Source of the DNA: Ctenosaura bakeri
Taxonomy: Eukaryota > Chordata > Lepidosauria > Squamata > Iguanidae
Length of the DNA stretch: 64,000 bases
Assembly: GCA_948474755.1 (NCBI GenBank)
Contig: CAOLHI010001153.1
Coordinates: forward strand, 310,001-374,000
Direction of reading: 5' to 3'
In this document: one piece after another, positions 44,986 to 56,620 of the stretch
Layout of the letters: each line of letters opens with the position of its first letter
Numbering within the stretch: position 1 is the first letter of the stretch
Translations under genes and position numbers: made by a program
Notes under the pieces: generated by a model
The model's input: only the letters and a program-made list of their open reading frames with translations
Database searches by the model: none
Told to the model about the DNA's origin: nothing

Positions 44986-45723
44986 CTAAATGGAAACAGA
45001 GAATTAGATCAATTAAGTCTAAGAAATATTAACAAAAAGTCCTTTTATACTTTAATTTCTTACATGATTTTTCTTACTATAATAAACAGATGAAATGGGT
45101 GACAAATGGCCTAGTAAATTCTAAAGCAGAACGTTAAACAGTTAAATCAGAACTGGTGGAGGTTATTATTAATATATGACAGGGATAGCCAACTGGACAT
45201 CTGTGGTCCTGAACTCCTGTATGATCTCTGATCAGGTCCTTCACAATTCTTTCACACTTTAATCAAGATGTGATAAAATGTTATATCACTTTCTTCTCAG
45301 GAAAAAAGGAATTCAACTTTGTTCAAGCTGAAAGAGGTAATGTGCAATACTATGTCTGCCTGAACACAAATCCCAGTATGAACGTTTCTGTCACAGCACA
45401 AAAACAATAGAAATTTCCTTGTGGAAAATGGTGTGCAAAAAATGTGTGCCTTATTTCCCAGAAGGAAAATAATCCCAACAGCCTACACTTTAAGAGCAAT
45501 TCTTTCAGGAAACAAGAACACTTCTTATAATCCTGTTTTCCAGTAGTATCACTGGGATTTGTGATGATGGCTAAACTCTTGGCAGATAAGTAGCAAATAG
45601 CTCATATTCTGGTTTGTATGCTTTGTAACCTGGAAGCCCACTGGCCGTCCCTGATCTCACATAAAGAGTTCTTTAGATGGACAAAGTTTGTTTAACAAAT
45701 CTATAACCTTCTTCCAAGTTTAC
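44986..45723 (-). other. APC intron between coding exons 2 and 3
   Basis: Short intron of 738 nt. No repeat or second exon is evident, apart from a weak match to a dispersed 'lesser' repeat near 45185-45245. Both splice sites are canonical. Confidence 0.85.
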
Positions 45724-45808
45724 CTTTAAGACGTTCCAGCAAATCTATCTGACCAGAAGATGCCATTGCCTCGTCTTCAATACTTCCTTGTAGCTGCTTC
45801 AGTACCTC
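45724..45808 (-). CDS. APC: APC coding exon 2
   Basis: This 85-nt exon begins EVLKQLQGSIEDEAMASSGQ and ends with LLERLK plus the first base of a split Glu codon. Acceptor AG (45809-45810) and donor GT (45722-45723) are canonical. Length and phase (0 in, 1 out) equal human APC exon 2. The final residues with the start of the next exon make LLERLKELNL, the leucine-rich motif described as an APC nuclear export signal, so the junction splits that signal. The intron to the next exon is only 738 nt, much the shortest in the window. Confidence 0.96.
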
Positions 45809-47156
45809 CTACAAAATAAAGAACATAGTATATCAATGAAACCCGGCCAAAACGAGATAAAATTGTACTATTTTGTAACATCTTCCATTCCAAGAGATGT
45901 ACCAGACTCCTGCAATGATTATAACAAACTGAACTGTACATTCCCCCCAAACCAAGATTCTTTTTGTTGAAATTGATACAATACTTTAGCAAACAGATTT
46001 AGGATTACAAATTCAACTACAACAACAATTCAACAAAATGTTTTAGCACTATTTACACTGATTATAAAGAGGAAAGAGAGATTTACACCAACAATTTCTG
46101 TAATTTCCCTCACTGCCCCGTAAAAACACATGAATATCCTAGTAGAGTGCTTTGTAGAAGTATTCACTTCACTTTGACTTTCCCACATTGTGTAGTGTCA
46201 TCTGGAATTGAAACAGATTTAACTGGAATTGTACACAAAATACCTAAAACCATGAAGGTGCAAAATATATTTTACTGTAGCACAATAGTAATTAAAACCT
46301 TTAGGCATTTTGCTGTTTGCATAAATATTCACTTCTTTTGCTGTGACACACCTGAATAAGCCCTGGTGGAACCCATTGCCTCCATAAATCATAGAAATAG
46401 TTGAATGTATGCAATTCCAGATCCACACACTCTCAAATTAAAGATATTTTTCTGAGAGGCTGCAGTATTTGTTGGAGAATGCACAGCATCATGAAGAAAA
46501 AGATGAAATGAAGATGAGTCTATGATAAAGCTTTGCAGAAACACGAGGCATGGGTCAGTTTAAAAACACATTCCAACTAGTAACAACCTCTGGAGCCCCA
46601 TTAAATCCATTATTACAAAACCAAAAAATATGGGTTTAACTGTGACTCAGCACAGAGAAGGGCCACCTATCAAAATTCAATGACCAGCAAAAAAGAGTAT
46701 TGGCAACTAAAAGGCTAATGGTAATTCTAAAGGAGCTAGAAAGATCTACTGTGGAGAGACCTTCCACACACAATTATCATCTGGACGCTTCACAAATCTG
46801 GATTCAAAGAACAGTGCCAAGAAGCAAGTCACTGCTGAAACAAATCTATATTATAACCTCTTTGGTTCTGGCAAAAAAGGCATGAGGGAGAAAAACAATA
46901 GATGGAAGAAGGTCCTCTCATCTGATGAAACCAAAACTGTTTTGTTTTTGTTTTTTTGTTGCCCTGCTGTAAAATACTGCAGCACCAACAGCTCTTTATT
47001 TCCCTCAAAACACACACCTCTATGATAAAGCGTTATTTCTGCAGCATTAGGTTGTGAGAATGCTCCTCCTTGGCAGGGAATGGTAAAGTGGTCATGACTA
47101 AGGGCAAGGGGGATATGGCCAATTATAAGGCAATTATAGAGGAAAACCTGTTGCAG

Positions 47157-47334
47157 GCCATTTCCGCACTTGAGTGTTACAGCGTTGTTATCCCACTTTC
47201 AACATCCTATGGAATCCTGGGGTTTGCAGTTTCGGGAGGGGTCGTATGGCCCCTCCCGAAACTGCAAACCCCAGGATTCCATAGAGTGTTGAAAGTGGGA
47301 TAACAACTCTATAACACTCGAGTGTGGAAATGGC
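47157..47334. mobile_element. Near-perfect palindromic MITE (copy 2)
   Basis: From GCCATTTCCGCACTTGAGTG to its inverse. CAACATCCTATGGAATCCTG…GGTTTGCAGTTTCGGGAGGG folds onto CCCTCCCGAAACTGCAAACC…CAGGATTCCATAGAGTGTTG. The arms are about 85 bp with very few mismatches, and the loop is under ten bases. Confidence 0.9.
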
Positions 47335-48969
47335 TTTAGTCTACAAGGACCTGGGACTGGGGTAGAGGTCTCACCTTCAAGTAGGACAATAACACACTAC
47401 CCAAGATAACAGTGCTGCCATTTAAAACAAAAAACATTAATGTTTTCCATGTTGAGTACTAACTAACTTAATAGACTAAAGTGAATAAGAGGAAAAATGA
47501 ATTGAAAGATTGAAATAAAGAAAAGAGAAAGCAAAGGCTTGAATGGGTCCCCCGCCTGGCTGGATCCCAACAGTTCTGTGGATTGCTCCTTCAGCCTATC
47601 TGAGAATGGACTAGCTCAAACCCAAACTTCAATCCCATCAAGAATCTGTGGCAAGACTGAAACACAGCTGGAGCAAATTTGCCAAGAATACAAAGAAACC
47701 CTGCAGGATCCAGATGCGCAAAGTTGACTTACCTAAGACTCACAGCTGTAGTTGCTGCCAAAGGTGCTTCTTCCAAGTATTATGGGGGTGGGAGAGGTAA
47801 ATATTCATTCAACTATCCAGTGCCACTTTGTTTTATATATTTAACATTTGCACTGGAAAAATATTTTGAACCTTCAACTGTTAAGGAGCTTGCAATACAG
47901 CAAGTGGTAACAATGCCAATTAAATCAATTTCAGTTCCTGGCTTTAACAAAACAAAATATGGAAAAATCACAGGAAGGGTATAGATATTTCTGCAAGCAC
48001 TACATACCAAAATTGACTCCCAAAGCAGTTAAGGATCACATTTAAGAGCTTTCTATAAAATTATGATATACAAAATCTTTACTAAAGTGAATCAATGATC
48101 AAAGAACTTCAAACCATAATGAACATAACAATGGTTGTTGAATTAAGCGAGGCCACTAGGCTCTGAGGCTCTGAATGCTCAGTGGCCTATATAGAAATAG
48201 GCAGCTAGATAAGAGATCTGCAAGGTTTTCTATTATAGAAGCTCCATCAATAACTAAAGCAAACTGAAAAGCATGGCTATAAGGCAAACATTCCACAACA
48301 TAAAAACTTATTCTTCTGCCCATCTACACTATTTTTAGATACAACAATGAATTCATAAGCAAGCAAACAATTAAAAATAGTACCCCTCAGCAATTTCCTT
48401 AATGCAAGGTTATCTATAGAATTTTTCCCCTTTATCCATTTAATTTGGCCCCTTTTTCAAGAAATACCTAACAGATGTGTCTTAATGTGTTTTTTATTGA
48501 GCAAAAGGAAAAAACAAATCTAAAATGCATTCTGTGTTTCTAGAAGGAAAACATCCATATATATCCATACTTACATTTTTTTTCAAAGAAATCCTATTTA
48601 TGTTCTAACAGACAAACAATAAGGCAATGGAAATGAAGTATTCTTTCAGTTATAACTTGAAGACTTAACTAGAATTCTGGCTGTGCAGCAAAACAAAGAG
48701 AGAATTTGAGGCAACTTATGGTTCTGACCCCATCTCCAGGATACTATAAAGTCTCAGGGACTCAAGCAGACCATCCACATAAATTTCTCTTTACTTTTCT
48801 CCCTTTCACTTGATTATCTTCAATGGTGAGTGGAAGGAGAAAAAAACCCTGAGCTTTTACTGTTTTTTAAAAGCCTTCTGCTGAATATATAGACTAACAT
48901 ACACCTGCATTCTGTGAACGTTCACTATAGAATATGCCTGCATCGAGTTCTCAGGGATCTGAGCCATAG

Positions 48970-49169
48970 GCCATTTTCACAGTGCACTGTTAAAGTGCTA
49001 TTCTTCCGCTTTCAACATCCTGTGGAATTCTGGAGTTTGTAGTTTACTGAGGCCCAAGAGCTCTTTGGCTGAGAATTCTAAATGCTCTTCACTAAACTAC
49101 AAATCCCACAATTCCATGGGATGTTGAAAGTGGAATAATAGCACTATAACACTGCAGTGTGGAAATGGC
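48970..49169. mobile_element. Palindromic MITE (copy 3)
   Basis: GCCATTTTCACAGTGCACTG to CACTGCAGTGTGGAAATGGC. The halves carry the same CTTTCAACATCCTGTGGAAT / ATTCCATGGGATGTTGAAAG core as copies 1 and 2. CATAG directly repeats at 48965-48969 and 49170-49174, a possible 5-bp target duplication. Confidence 0.85.
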
Positions 49170-49389
49170 CATAGTCCTTTCCATCTGAAAGGGCATCCTA
49201 ATCCCTAGAAGAGACTTTTCAGGGGCATGGGGATAAGAAACTGCCTTCTCCTATAAGCAGTTTTTAGGATTCACTAGAATGGTTATGTGAAAAAAAATCT
49301 CTGTACAGATCCAGAAGTGAGAACAATTAGAAAGTGAAAGCAGAGTGAGAGAGAGTGGTATTGCATATTGACCCAATTTGTGAGCAAAG

Positions 49390-49560
49390 TGGAGAACCAT
49401 GGACTGCATGTGGCCTACCAAGCCCTATTTTGCCCCATGATCTCCCTGGCATGAAAATGTGTCTCTCAAAATCTGACAGGACCATTTAAAGGCTATTTTG
49501 TGCTCCAGCATTTTTAAGGCTTGAAATTGACTTTTTAAAAAACTGGTCAATAATCTTAAA
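49390..49560. repeat. Dispersed repeat, class uncertain
   Basis: Contains GTGGCCTACCAAGCCC…TTTTGCCCC and GGCTATTTTGTGCTCC words that resemble the 31660-31870 stretch. It is probably a nonautonomous DNA element, but I cannot place it in a family. Confidence 0.35.
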
Positions 49561-49900
49561 GAAAGGATGTTTGGGGACTGAACAATCTTTGGAGGGGATG
49601 ATCAACTGTACCTTCATGAGGTTTCCTGGCTACAACTCACCATTTTCACACAGGAAGAAAAATAGAAGGGAGGGCAGGGCCCCTGAGAGGGCCCAGAGAC
49701 AGCCTGTGACAATCCAGGGCAGGTTAATAATGGCTTTGGGATCTGGCAAACTTCCTCTCTTCTGTAGAAACCTCAGCAGCAATGTATCAGTACTGTGCTA
49801 CAGTTTGCTCTTCCCACACACTCTACCTATCTGCTCAGAAGCTTCTACTAACTTGAAAGGAAATATCAGGGGGAGAGGGGCAAAAGCTGAATGCAGGTTT

Positions 49901-49940
49901 GCTGAAAATACACATGGTCTGCTGAAAATACACATGGTCT
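49901..49940. repeat. Exact 20-bp tandem duplication
   Basis: GCTGAAAATACACATGGTCT occurs twice in direct succession (49901-49920, 49921-49940), flanked by GCAGGTTT on both sides. Confidence 0.97.
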
Positions 49941-52632
49941 GTGCAGGTTTTCAGCTGTACCACACTTAGGCCTAGACATGGAGACAGGGCAAGGATGCTT
50001 ACCACAAAACATCCTTTGCTTTAAAGGTTTTTGCATGCCTAATAGAAATACATGAGAAGAGTTTAGTAGGTGCAGAAAGCTCAATACACTAAGAAGCTCC
50101 TTTTCAGATTTTTACACTAAATCACAGGCTAGCAACTGTGCCAAAGCTAGCAACATCTTTTGGGATTCGTTGAGGGCTGCACTTTTAAAAAAAAGTATTT
50201 AGTTCATCACATCATTTTTATTTAATTAAATTAATTTCATTTCATTAAATATTATATTGAATAAATAATGAAATATTTCATTATGTATTACTTAGGACTG
50301 AATTCATTAAATTAATTCTGTAATAAAGCTTACCAGTGCATTTTTAAAAGGAGAGGAACAGATTTGTTAGTTACAGGCACCTAGGTTTTACGCTTGACTT
50401 ATCCATGGGTCATAGCAAAATCTGTAATTTTGCCCCCAAAACTTGCCCTCAACTGATCCATGAGGTTGATTTATATACAAGTATATCTGGTATATAAGTA
50501 CAACAAAATAAACTTTGACTTACTTCAGAATTTTTAATGCAAAACTATTTACTTGATTACTTGGGGCAGCACATGCAATTACAGCAGCACAAACTGCAGC
50601 TGTAAGTCTCCTTTGAGCCGCTGGAACTCTACAACTGTTACTGAAAATATCATAGCAACCCAGAGTTCACTAGCCCAGAAGTGTTTTGACGCTTGGGAAA
50701 CTTTTTTCTCTTACACTTTTGCTTAATTGCTTACTTAAGGAAGAGACTTGCAAAAAATTCATTGCTTCTCATTTCAGTAAACTGCTTCACCAACTTCGAT
50801 TTCTCTTGATTTTTTTAAATTCAATTTTAATATTGTCACTATTGCTGATTTAAGGAAAGGAAAGGCTTCAAAGAGTCTCCCAATTAAAGTAACTAACAGC
50901 ATCCCTACTTCAATGAACTGCTACCCCGGTACAATTTTCCAATGTAACTTTTCATCACTGGATTACGGAACAGAGTGCTGGGTTAAGAAAAAGAAGGTCT
51001 TTCTATATTTTGTTTTTAAATTAGTGTTGCTTTGCTGTCATAGGGATTTGAAAGCACAAGCTTACTGCTTCCTCAGGGGCTTGAGGTGATGGAGAAGCAC
51101 AAAAAGGGGAGCTGGAGGCTCATTCTTTCCCCTCTCCTGCACTATATGCATAAAGTTCTATGACACAGTCAAGTGTATAGCGTGCATGCCTGCATACGTT
51201 ACGCCAATATTTTAGCTCCTCCTTGCATTACACACAGCTATACTCTAGATCTTGTCTTGGTCATATTTAATCCTGATGCTGAACATTGACATTTTGACAG
51301 GCTGACTAAGCAATCAGATGATGATGTCATTTTTTACAGTATCTTGAAGCTACAAGATGACCTTCCATTTCCTACATACCATGGTGGCTGCCAATTTGTT
51401 TGGATGTTGATGTCATCTTGCTGGGAATTCTCATCTCATTACAAGCTCTTGATATCATGTTACTTTGTTACCAATGTTTTGCATACCTTGAGTATCTCAA
51501 TTACTTGATGTTCCATTTTATTTCATATGCAGAACTGGCTTTGGTGAACTCTCTTATGCTGAACCAGAACTTACAATAACTATGGGTCTACAATTATTTT
51601 GCTGGCTTTACTGATGACCACAAAAATGTGGTCACCAAGTTATTCTCCCACTCTGCTAGCTTGGCAGAAAAAAAAAAGAAGAATCTTTGCACAAGAGAAC
51701 AAAGAAACCCCAGTGATCCTGGGAAATCTTTCCAGAGGGAAAAGCAGTCTAGCAGTATTTGCCAATACTCAGTGAAAGAAGTCTTAACACTTCTACTGAG
51801 AGGCAGCCAAAATGCCACAGCGCTTCTCTTTCTAGAAGAAAAGAAATGGGAAAAGAGAACATCCAAATTGGGCCTTAGCTTTCAATTCTCCACCAGTGAG
51901 CAGTTTCCCTGTACATGTTAACTTATCAGTGGGTGGCTGGAACCTAATTCAGCCACACATGGTTGAGGAGCTCTGGGTTATTTTCACTCCATAATTGCTA
52001 AACCACTCCCAGTCCTTTTCAAAACCTTAAAGCTAGGAAACATATGGGGATCATCATGCAACTAACCTTTAATCACCTCTGCAAGTTCACAGTCACAAGG
52101 CTGGCTACTCATCATGTTTGCAAGTGGATTAAGAGGGACAATGTCAAATCCTGACTATAATATATTCTTTATGCAAATATATTCTACTGGTTTATATATT
52201 CTGTTGCTTTAAAGAATTTCTACTTACCTTTCATACACTACAATTATTGTGGACTGCCTGAAACTCTATCCTGACAGTTAGCTATACCATGATGTGATAA
52301 TACAGATATGATGCTTACGTTACTGCCATGGGGCAGAAAACAACCCAGCACAAGAGGAGGTAAATAAATCCAAGCTGAGACCTCTTGGGGCTTCCTTTCA
52401 TTTGGTTTTCAAAATTCTCAGCTTAGAAGACTACAATATTCTTAACAGATTTGGGATTTTTTTTAATAAAGGATTCATAGTTTTGCATCTAAGAATACAA
52501 TCAGGACAGACTTTTCTGTTCAACAGTATGAAAAGACTGAAAGTGATGAGACATAATGGCAAGTGTTACCTTGCAAAGCCAGGGACTGAAAGATCTTGGA
52601 AATAAATCATAATATTCTTTCCTCTTTCTCCT

Positions 52633-52652
52633 TCTCTCTCTCTCTCTCTCTC
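52633..52652 (+). repeat. (CT)n microsatellite
   Basis: Pure CT run of about 20 bases within a longer pyrimidine tract. Confidence 0.9.
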
Positions 52653-52707
52653 CCCCTCCTCCTTATCCCTCCAATAGTTATATTCATTGTGTATTACTGT
52701 ATTTCAT

Positions 52708-52940
52708 AGGCCTAAATACCTTAAAAACACATGATCCTGTCTGATCTTTGAAACTGAGCAGGGTCAGCCTTGGTTAGTACTTGGGTGGGAGACCACCAAC
52801 AAATACCAGGCACTGTATGCCATATTTCAGAGGAAGGAACTGGCAACACCACCTCTGGGTGCTCCCTGCCTAGCAAAACCTTTTAAATTCATGGGGTTGC
52901 CATAAGTCAACAGGCGACCTGAAGACACATCCACACACTC
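52708..52940 (+). mobile_element. 5S-rRNA-derived SINE with Sauria/BovB tail (best copy)
   Basis: The head reads TAGGCCTAAATACC…TGTCTGATCTTTGAAACTGA, GCAGGGTCAGCCTTGGTTAG and TACTTGGGTGGGAGACCACC, which follows 5S rRNA through boxes A, IE and C and to its 3' end. The tail reads GAAGGAACTGGCAACACCAC, CTAGCAAAACC, TTCATGGGGTTGCCATAAGT and CAACAGGCGACCTGAAG. This architecture has been described as 5S-Sauria SINEs in iguanian lizards. Confidence 0.9.
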
Positions 52941-53950
52941 CACTGTATTTCCGTTCTGTTATATTCTGAAGTTAAAAATGAGCACTCATTTCTTGTATAA
53001 GCCTCTTGTCATATCATGTATCTTAGTTTGTTCAGAGAGAACTTGGACTGCCCTAAAATTACGTCAGTAGCAATACATGTCTTTATTCTGGAAGGGAAGA
53101 ATTATGCTTATTTGATTATCCAACCAATTTGACTTAGCATATAGCATTTAAATCATTTAAAGATCTGTCTTCAAGTCAAAGCCTTTCAGATACCAACAGG
53201 AAAAAAATGTATCAGTACTCAGAAATATTTTTTGTAATTATACTGCTTGTAATTATACTGTTTTATAGCACTGTACTGTTGTACTGCACTTTGCAACTAC
53301 ATTACCATATTGTGTTACATTTACTGTTCCCCATACTAATATCTTTTGCTGAAATGTGGTTTACAAATTGACAGAAGTAGAAAAATAATTACAAAATAAC
53401 AACAACGACAATAATACAATAACAATAATAAATAAATGATAGTGAAATGTTCAGCAGGTACGGAATAACACCATCTTCACTTCTTCTTCTGTCAAGCAGG
53501 AATGAAGATTCCAGGCACACTAATCCACTAACGGGATATGTCTGCCTACCTGCCTACCATCTCCACCCATCACTCCCCTGGAATAGAGAGGAGCTGTCAC
53601 TCCTACAACTACACACACCTTTCTAGGCAGGGCATATGAGAGCAGGGAGAACCAAAGCAAATAAAAATGCAGTCACAATTTTTACCTGCCTTTTCTGAAA
53701 CAAGGAAAAGAGTTTGGAGACAGGTAGAGATTGCCCTCTTACATTGCTTCCCCACGGCAAAATTCCAAACCACACACATCTGTTTCTTTTAAAAATATAT
53801 ATGGTCAAACAATGTGAATAATGATTGAGTGAAGTCTGGTCCTTAAGGCAATAAAACAGCTCCCCAACTCTGATCTGGTAAATCCACCAAGGATTTTTCT
53901 TACGAAATTGCCACACATATATAAATATCGCACACATCATATGGAAGTCC

Positions 53951-53979
53951 TATTCATTCATTCATTCATTCATTCATTC
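53951..53979 (+). repeat. (ATTC)n tetranucleotide repeat
   Basis: Seven consecutive ATTC units. Confidence 0.9.
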
Positions 53980-54496
53980 AGGAAATACATTAAATCAAAA
54001 TGTGAAGAAGGGAGTGCATTTACACACCCCTTCCATCTGAAGTTCTGTTCTCTTCACAGAGAACAAAGAGAACAATTCATGAATGAAAGCCAGCAAGGAT
54101 GTTCTCTGGATGATCAGCAACTCAAAGTCACCAAATGTGTGGAGTACACCCCTGTGAGGAAGCTTTCTTGCACAGAATGGTTGCTCTCTATGTGAGGAAA
54201 CTGAAAGAACTGGAGATAGAGAGGGAGAAGCTAGCACATTCCTCTTTTCACATGTTGTTTCAACATATTTCCTGAATAAGTGAATAAGGATTTAGTACAT
54301 TCCATCAGCATCCTATACAAAATCCTTTGTTCTCTTGTTAGACAATAATATTTAACATTCTTACTGTGAACTTTAGAAAGCATAGTTAGGATTCTGTGAG
54401 GCAATGATCTAAACGTACAGGTTTTGACAACCACAGACTTTTTTGTGTGATATGGGTCATCAACCCTAATGCTAATGAAGTCAAATGATTTTATAC

Positions 54497-54649
54497 CTTC
54501 ATGTTAGAAGCTTCAGTTTCCAGTTTTGTTAGATGATTTGAATTATCTTCCAGTTCTTGTCGAAGATTTGAGTTCTCCATTTTTAATGCCTCTACTTGTT
54601 TTAACAACTGATCATATGACACTGCAGCCATTCTGGGCTACCCCAGGAC
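54497..54649 (-). CDS. APC: APC coding exon 1 (ATG exon, N-terminal dimerisation coiled coil)
   Basis: This is the first coding exon of adenomatous polyposis coli, the scaffold of the beta-catenin destruction complex, which also binds microtubules. The 45 codons begin MAAVSYDQLLKQVEALKMEN, the hallmark APC N-terminus with heptad-spaced hydrophobics; in the family this segment forms a parallel coiled-coil dimer. The ATG is at 54629-54631 (minus strand). It is fixed by an in-frame TAG nine bases upstream and has A at -3 and G at +4. The acceptor AG pairs with 54650-54651, leaving 18 nt of 5' UTR; the donor GT lies at 54495-54496. The 135 coding nt end in phase 0, as in human APC. Nothing in the exon suggests decay. 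Confidence 0.97.
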
Positions 54650-55226
54650 CTAAAGCAAATAAAGAATAAATATTTGTTTTGATTCATTTGTTCCAACAAA
54701 TGTGTTGAATATGAGAGAATTTTGACTAGAAAATGTTACTCCATTTTCCATCTGAAGAATTTAATATGGTGATTTTTATATCTCATAGAAACAATTTTAC
54801 TGAACATATAATCATATTAAACCATTTTTAGCTCACAGTCTTTTAAAAACTGATTTAAAGCCAACACTTAAAAATTATCATGAAAAGTGCTTTCTACCAA
54901 TAAGTTCTAAGCAAAGTTAATTTGAACTGAAGCAATACCCTGCTGTTTCCTCAATCAGATTTCAATGCTTCTGATTCAGAATATGAAACAAATAATCTCT
55001 CACTCAATACAATACCAACATGTAGAATGCAGAATTTTACAGCTTCAATCTTCATTAAATGCATGTCTGAACTTCATTTTCAAAAGCTTCAGAGCACCAA
55101 CTCCCCCAATTATGTTATAGTGCCAAGCAGGAGGCTGTTTCTGAGTAAGAAGTCCTACTGCACATCTCCAGCACATCTCAAATGCCTACACGGGGGCAAA
55201 GGGCAGGGCATACTGTACTCCAGCTT

Positions 55227-55325
55227 TTGTTATACTCCAGCTCCTATAAGCCCCAGCTAGCATGGCCAACTGTCTTTAATAATGAAAGCTGGAGCCCAAC
55301 AACATCTGGAGGGTACCCAAGCCTA
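55227..55325. repeat. Short dispersed repeat, class uncertain
   Basis: CCAGCTAGCATGGCCAACTG and GAGCCCAACAACATCTGGAG with a GGGTACCCAAGCC end; shares the ACATCTGGAGGG core with about 25690-25800. Confidence 0.5.
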
Positions 55326-56400
55326 GAAAACCCCTCATGCTTGTATAAGTCCTATTCATTTATTACTCACCCTGGTTCTTCATCAGATAACCAGAGAGAG
55401 GAGCATTAAAGTCCTGCTTCCCTCTATCTTCAGTTTCCTCGCTTAGAAATATGCAGGGGAGAGAAGAGGGTTCTTGTTCACATGGAGGCTCTGCACATGA
55501 ACAATAACCCTAGAAAATCAGGGATCTTGCTCACACAGAAAGCTTCCATGTGAACAGCAATCAGTCCTTCACAGATGTATAACTCTCCATTTTGTGGGGA
55601 CTTGTACTCCTCTGCACTCCTTTGCTTGTGCGATGAAACACCAAAGGTAAGTAACAAGGGAATGGGGCTTATGAACATGAGAGGTTTTCTAGGCCAGGAG
55701 TGTGGAGCCCTTCATAACTGCAGACATCAGCTGACAGAATGAATATTTTAAACAGGTTCTTCAGTGTGAATATATTTGTGAATGAAACCTGTTTGCTGTA
55801 TTCCATTTAGCAAAGAACTTTGTTGCCTAATATCTCGCGAAAAAGAATTACTGTGAGCCTAGTCCAGCTTCTGCTAGACCAGGAATGGCAAGGTCTGGGG
55901 GCCAATTTCCCAAGAAACCACTATGGTTTCACCAGCCTCCTAAAAATCCCAAAGAAAAACAGAAGTAGGAAAGGGGGGAAGGGAAAAAAAGGTAAGGGCA
56001 GCTTTCTTTTAAGGCAAAATCACTGTCCCTATAAACTTCCAGGAGTGGGGAGAGCAGCTTCTGCCATTTTTTTCAGGCCAGAAAGGACCATAAGAAAGGC
56101 CCAGGGGACAACATATGGCATCTGGGTTACAGAATTACCATTCCAGAGCTATACATTATGCAGCTCAGAACTTCAATGATCCATTTTTCTAACAATATAT
56201 ATGGATCTGAACTTGAAAACAGTTCAGACTCTAAGCTGACAAAGAACAGAACAATTCAATGCAATACAATGCAGCAGGGAAGATAACAAATACACCCAGC
56301 TCTACAGTGACTATACAGTTAGCTTTGGGCCTAATGTAAGGTGTTGGGTTTTGCGTTTCAAAGAATTAAATCTGAGTATCTCAGAAGATACCTTCTCATA

Positions 56401-56620
56401 TGGAGCACCAGTGGTTTGCAGTGTGACTCTGGAGACCAGAGTCTGACTCCTTGTTTGGCCATGGAAATCCACTGGATGGCCTTGGCAAGTCACAATCTCT
56501 CATCTTCAGATGAAGGCAAGGACAAACCACTTCTATATAAATGTTGCCAAGAAAGGACTGTGGTATGTTTGCCTTAGAGTCACCACAGGTCAGAAACAAC
56601 TTGAAGACACACAACAACAC
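56401..56620 (+). mobile_element. tRNA-derived Sauria-type SINE with TSD
   Basis: A tRNA-like head (CACCAGTGGTTTGCAGTGTG, CTCTGGAGACCAGAGTCTGA carrying a degenerate B box), a body with GGCCATGGAAATCCACTGGA and CTTGGCAAGTCAC, and the tail TTAGAGTCACCACAGGTCAG, AAACAACTTGAAGACACACA. ACCTTCTC(A/G)TA flanks it at 56390-56400 and 56621-56631 (10 of 11), a target duplication. Confidence 0.88.

Larger units (their letters stand above)
45809..54496 (-). other. APC intron between coding exons 1 and 2
   Basis: Intron of about 8.7 kb with two palindromic MITEs (47157-47334 and 48970-49169), a dispersed repeat near 49390-49560, a 20-bp tandem duplication (49901-49940), a (CT)n run near 52633-52652, a 5S-type SINE (52708-52940) and a tetranucleotide run near 53951-53979. 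45820-47150, 47340-48960, 49950-52620 and 52950-53940 show no gene or RNA I can support. Confidence 0.8.

Noticed and set aside
53908..54195. Possible small gene upstream of APC exon 1's donor
   Set aside because: It begins at a simple tetranucleotide repeat, lacks motifs and lies in an APC intron on the opposite strand.
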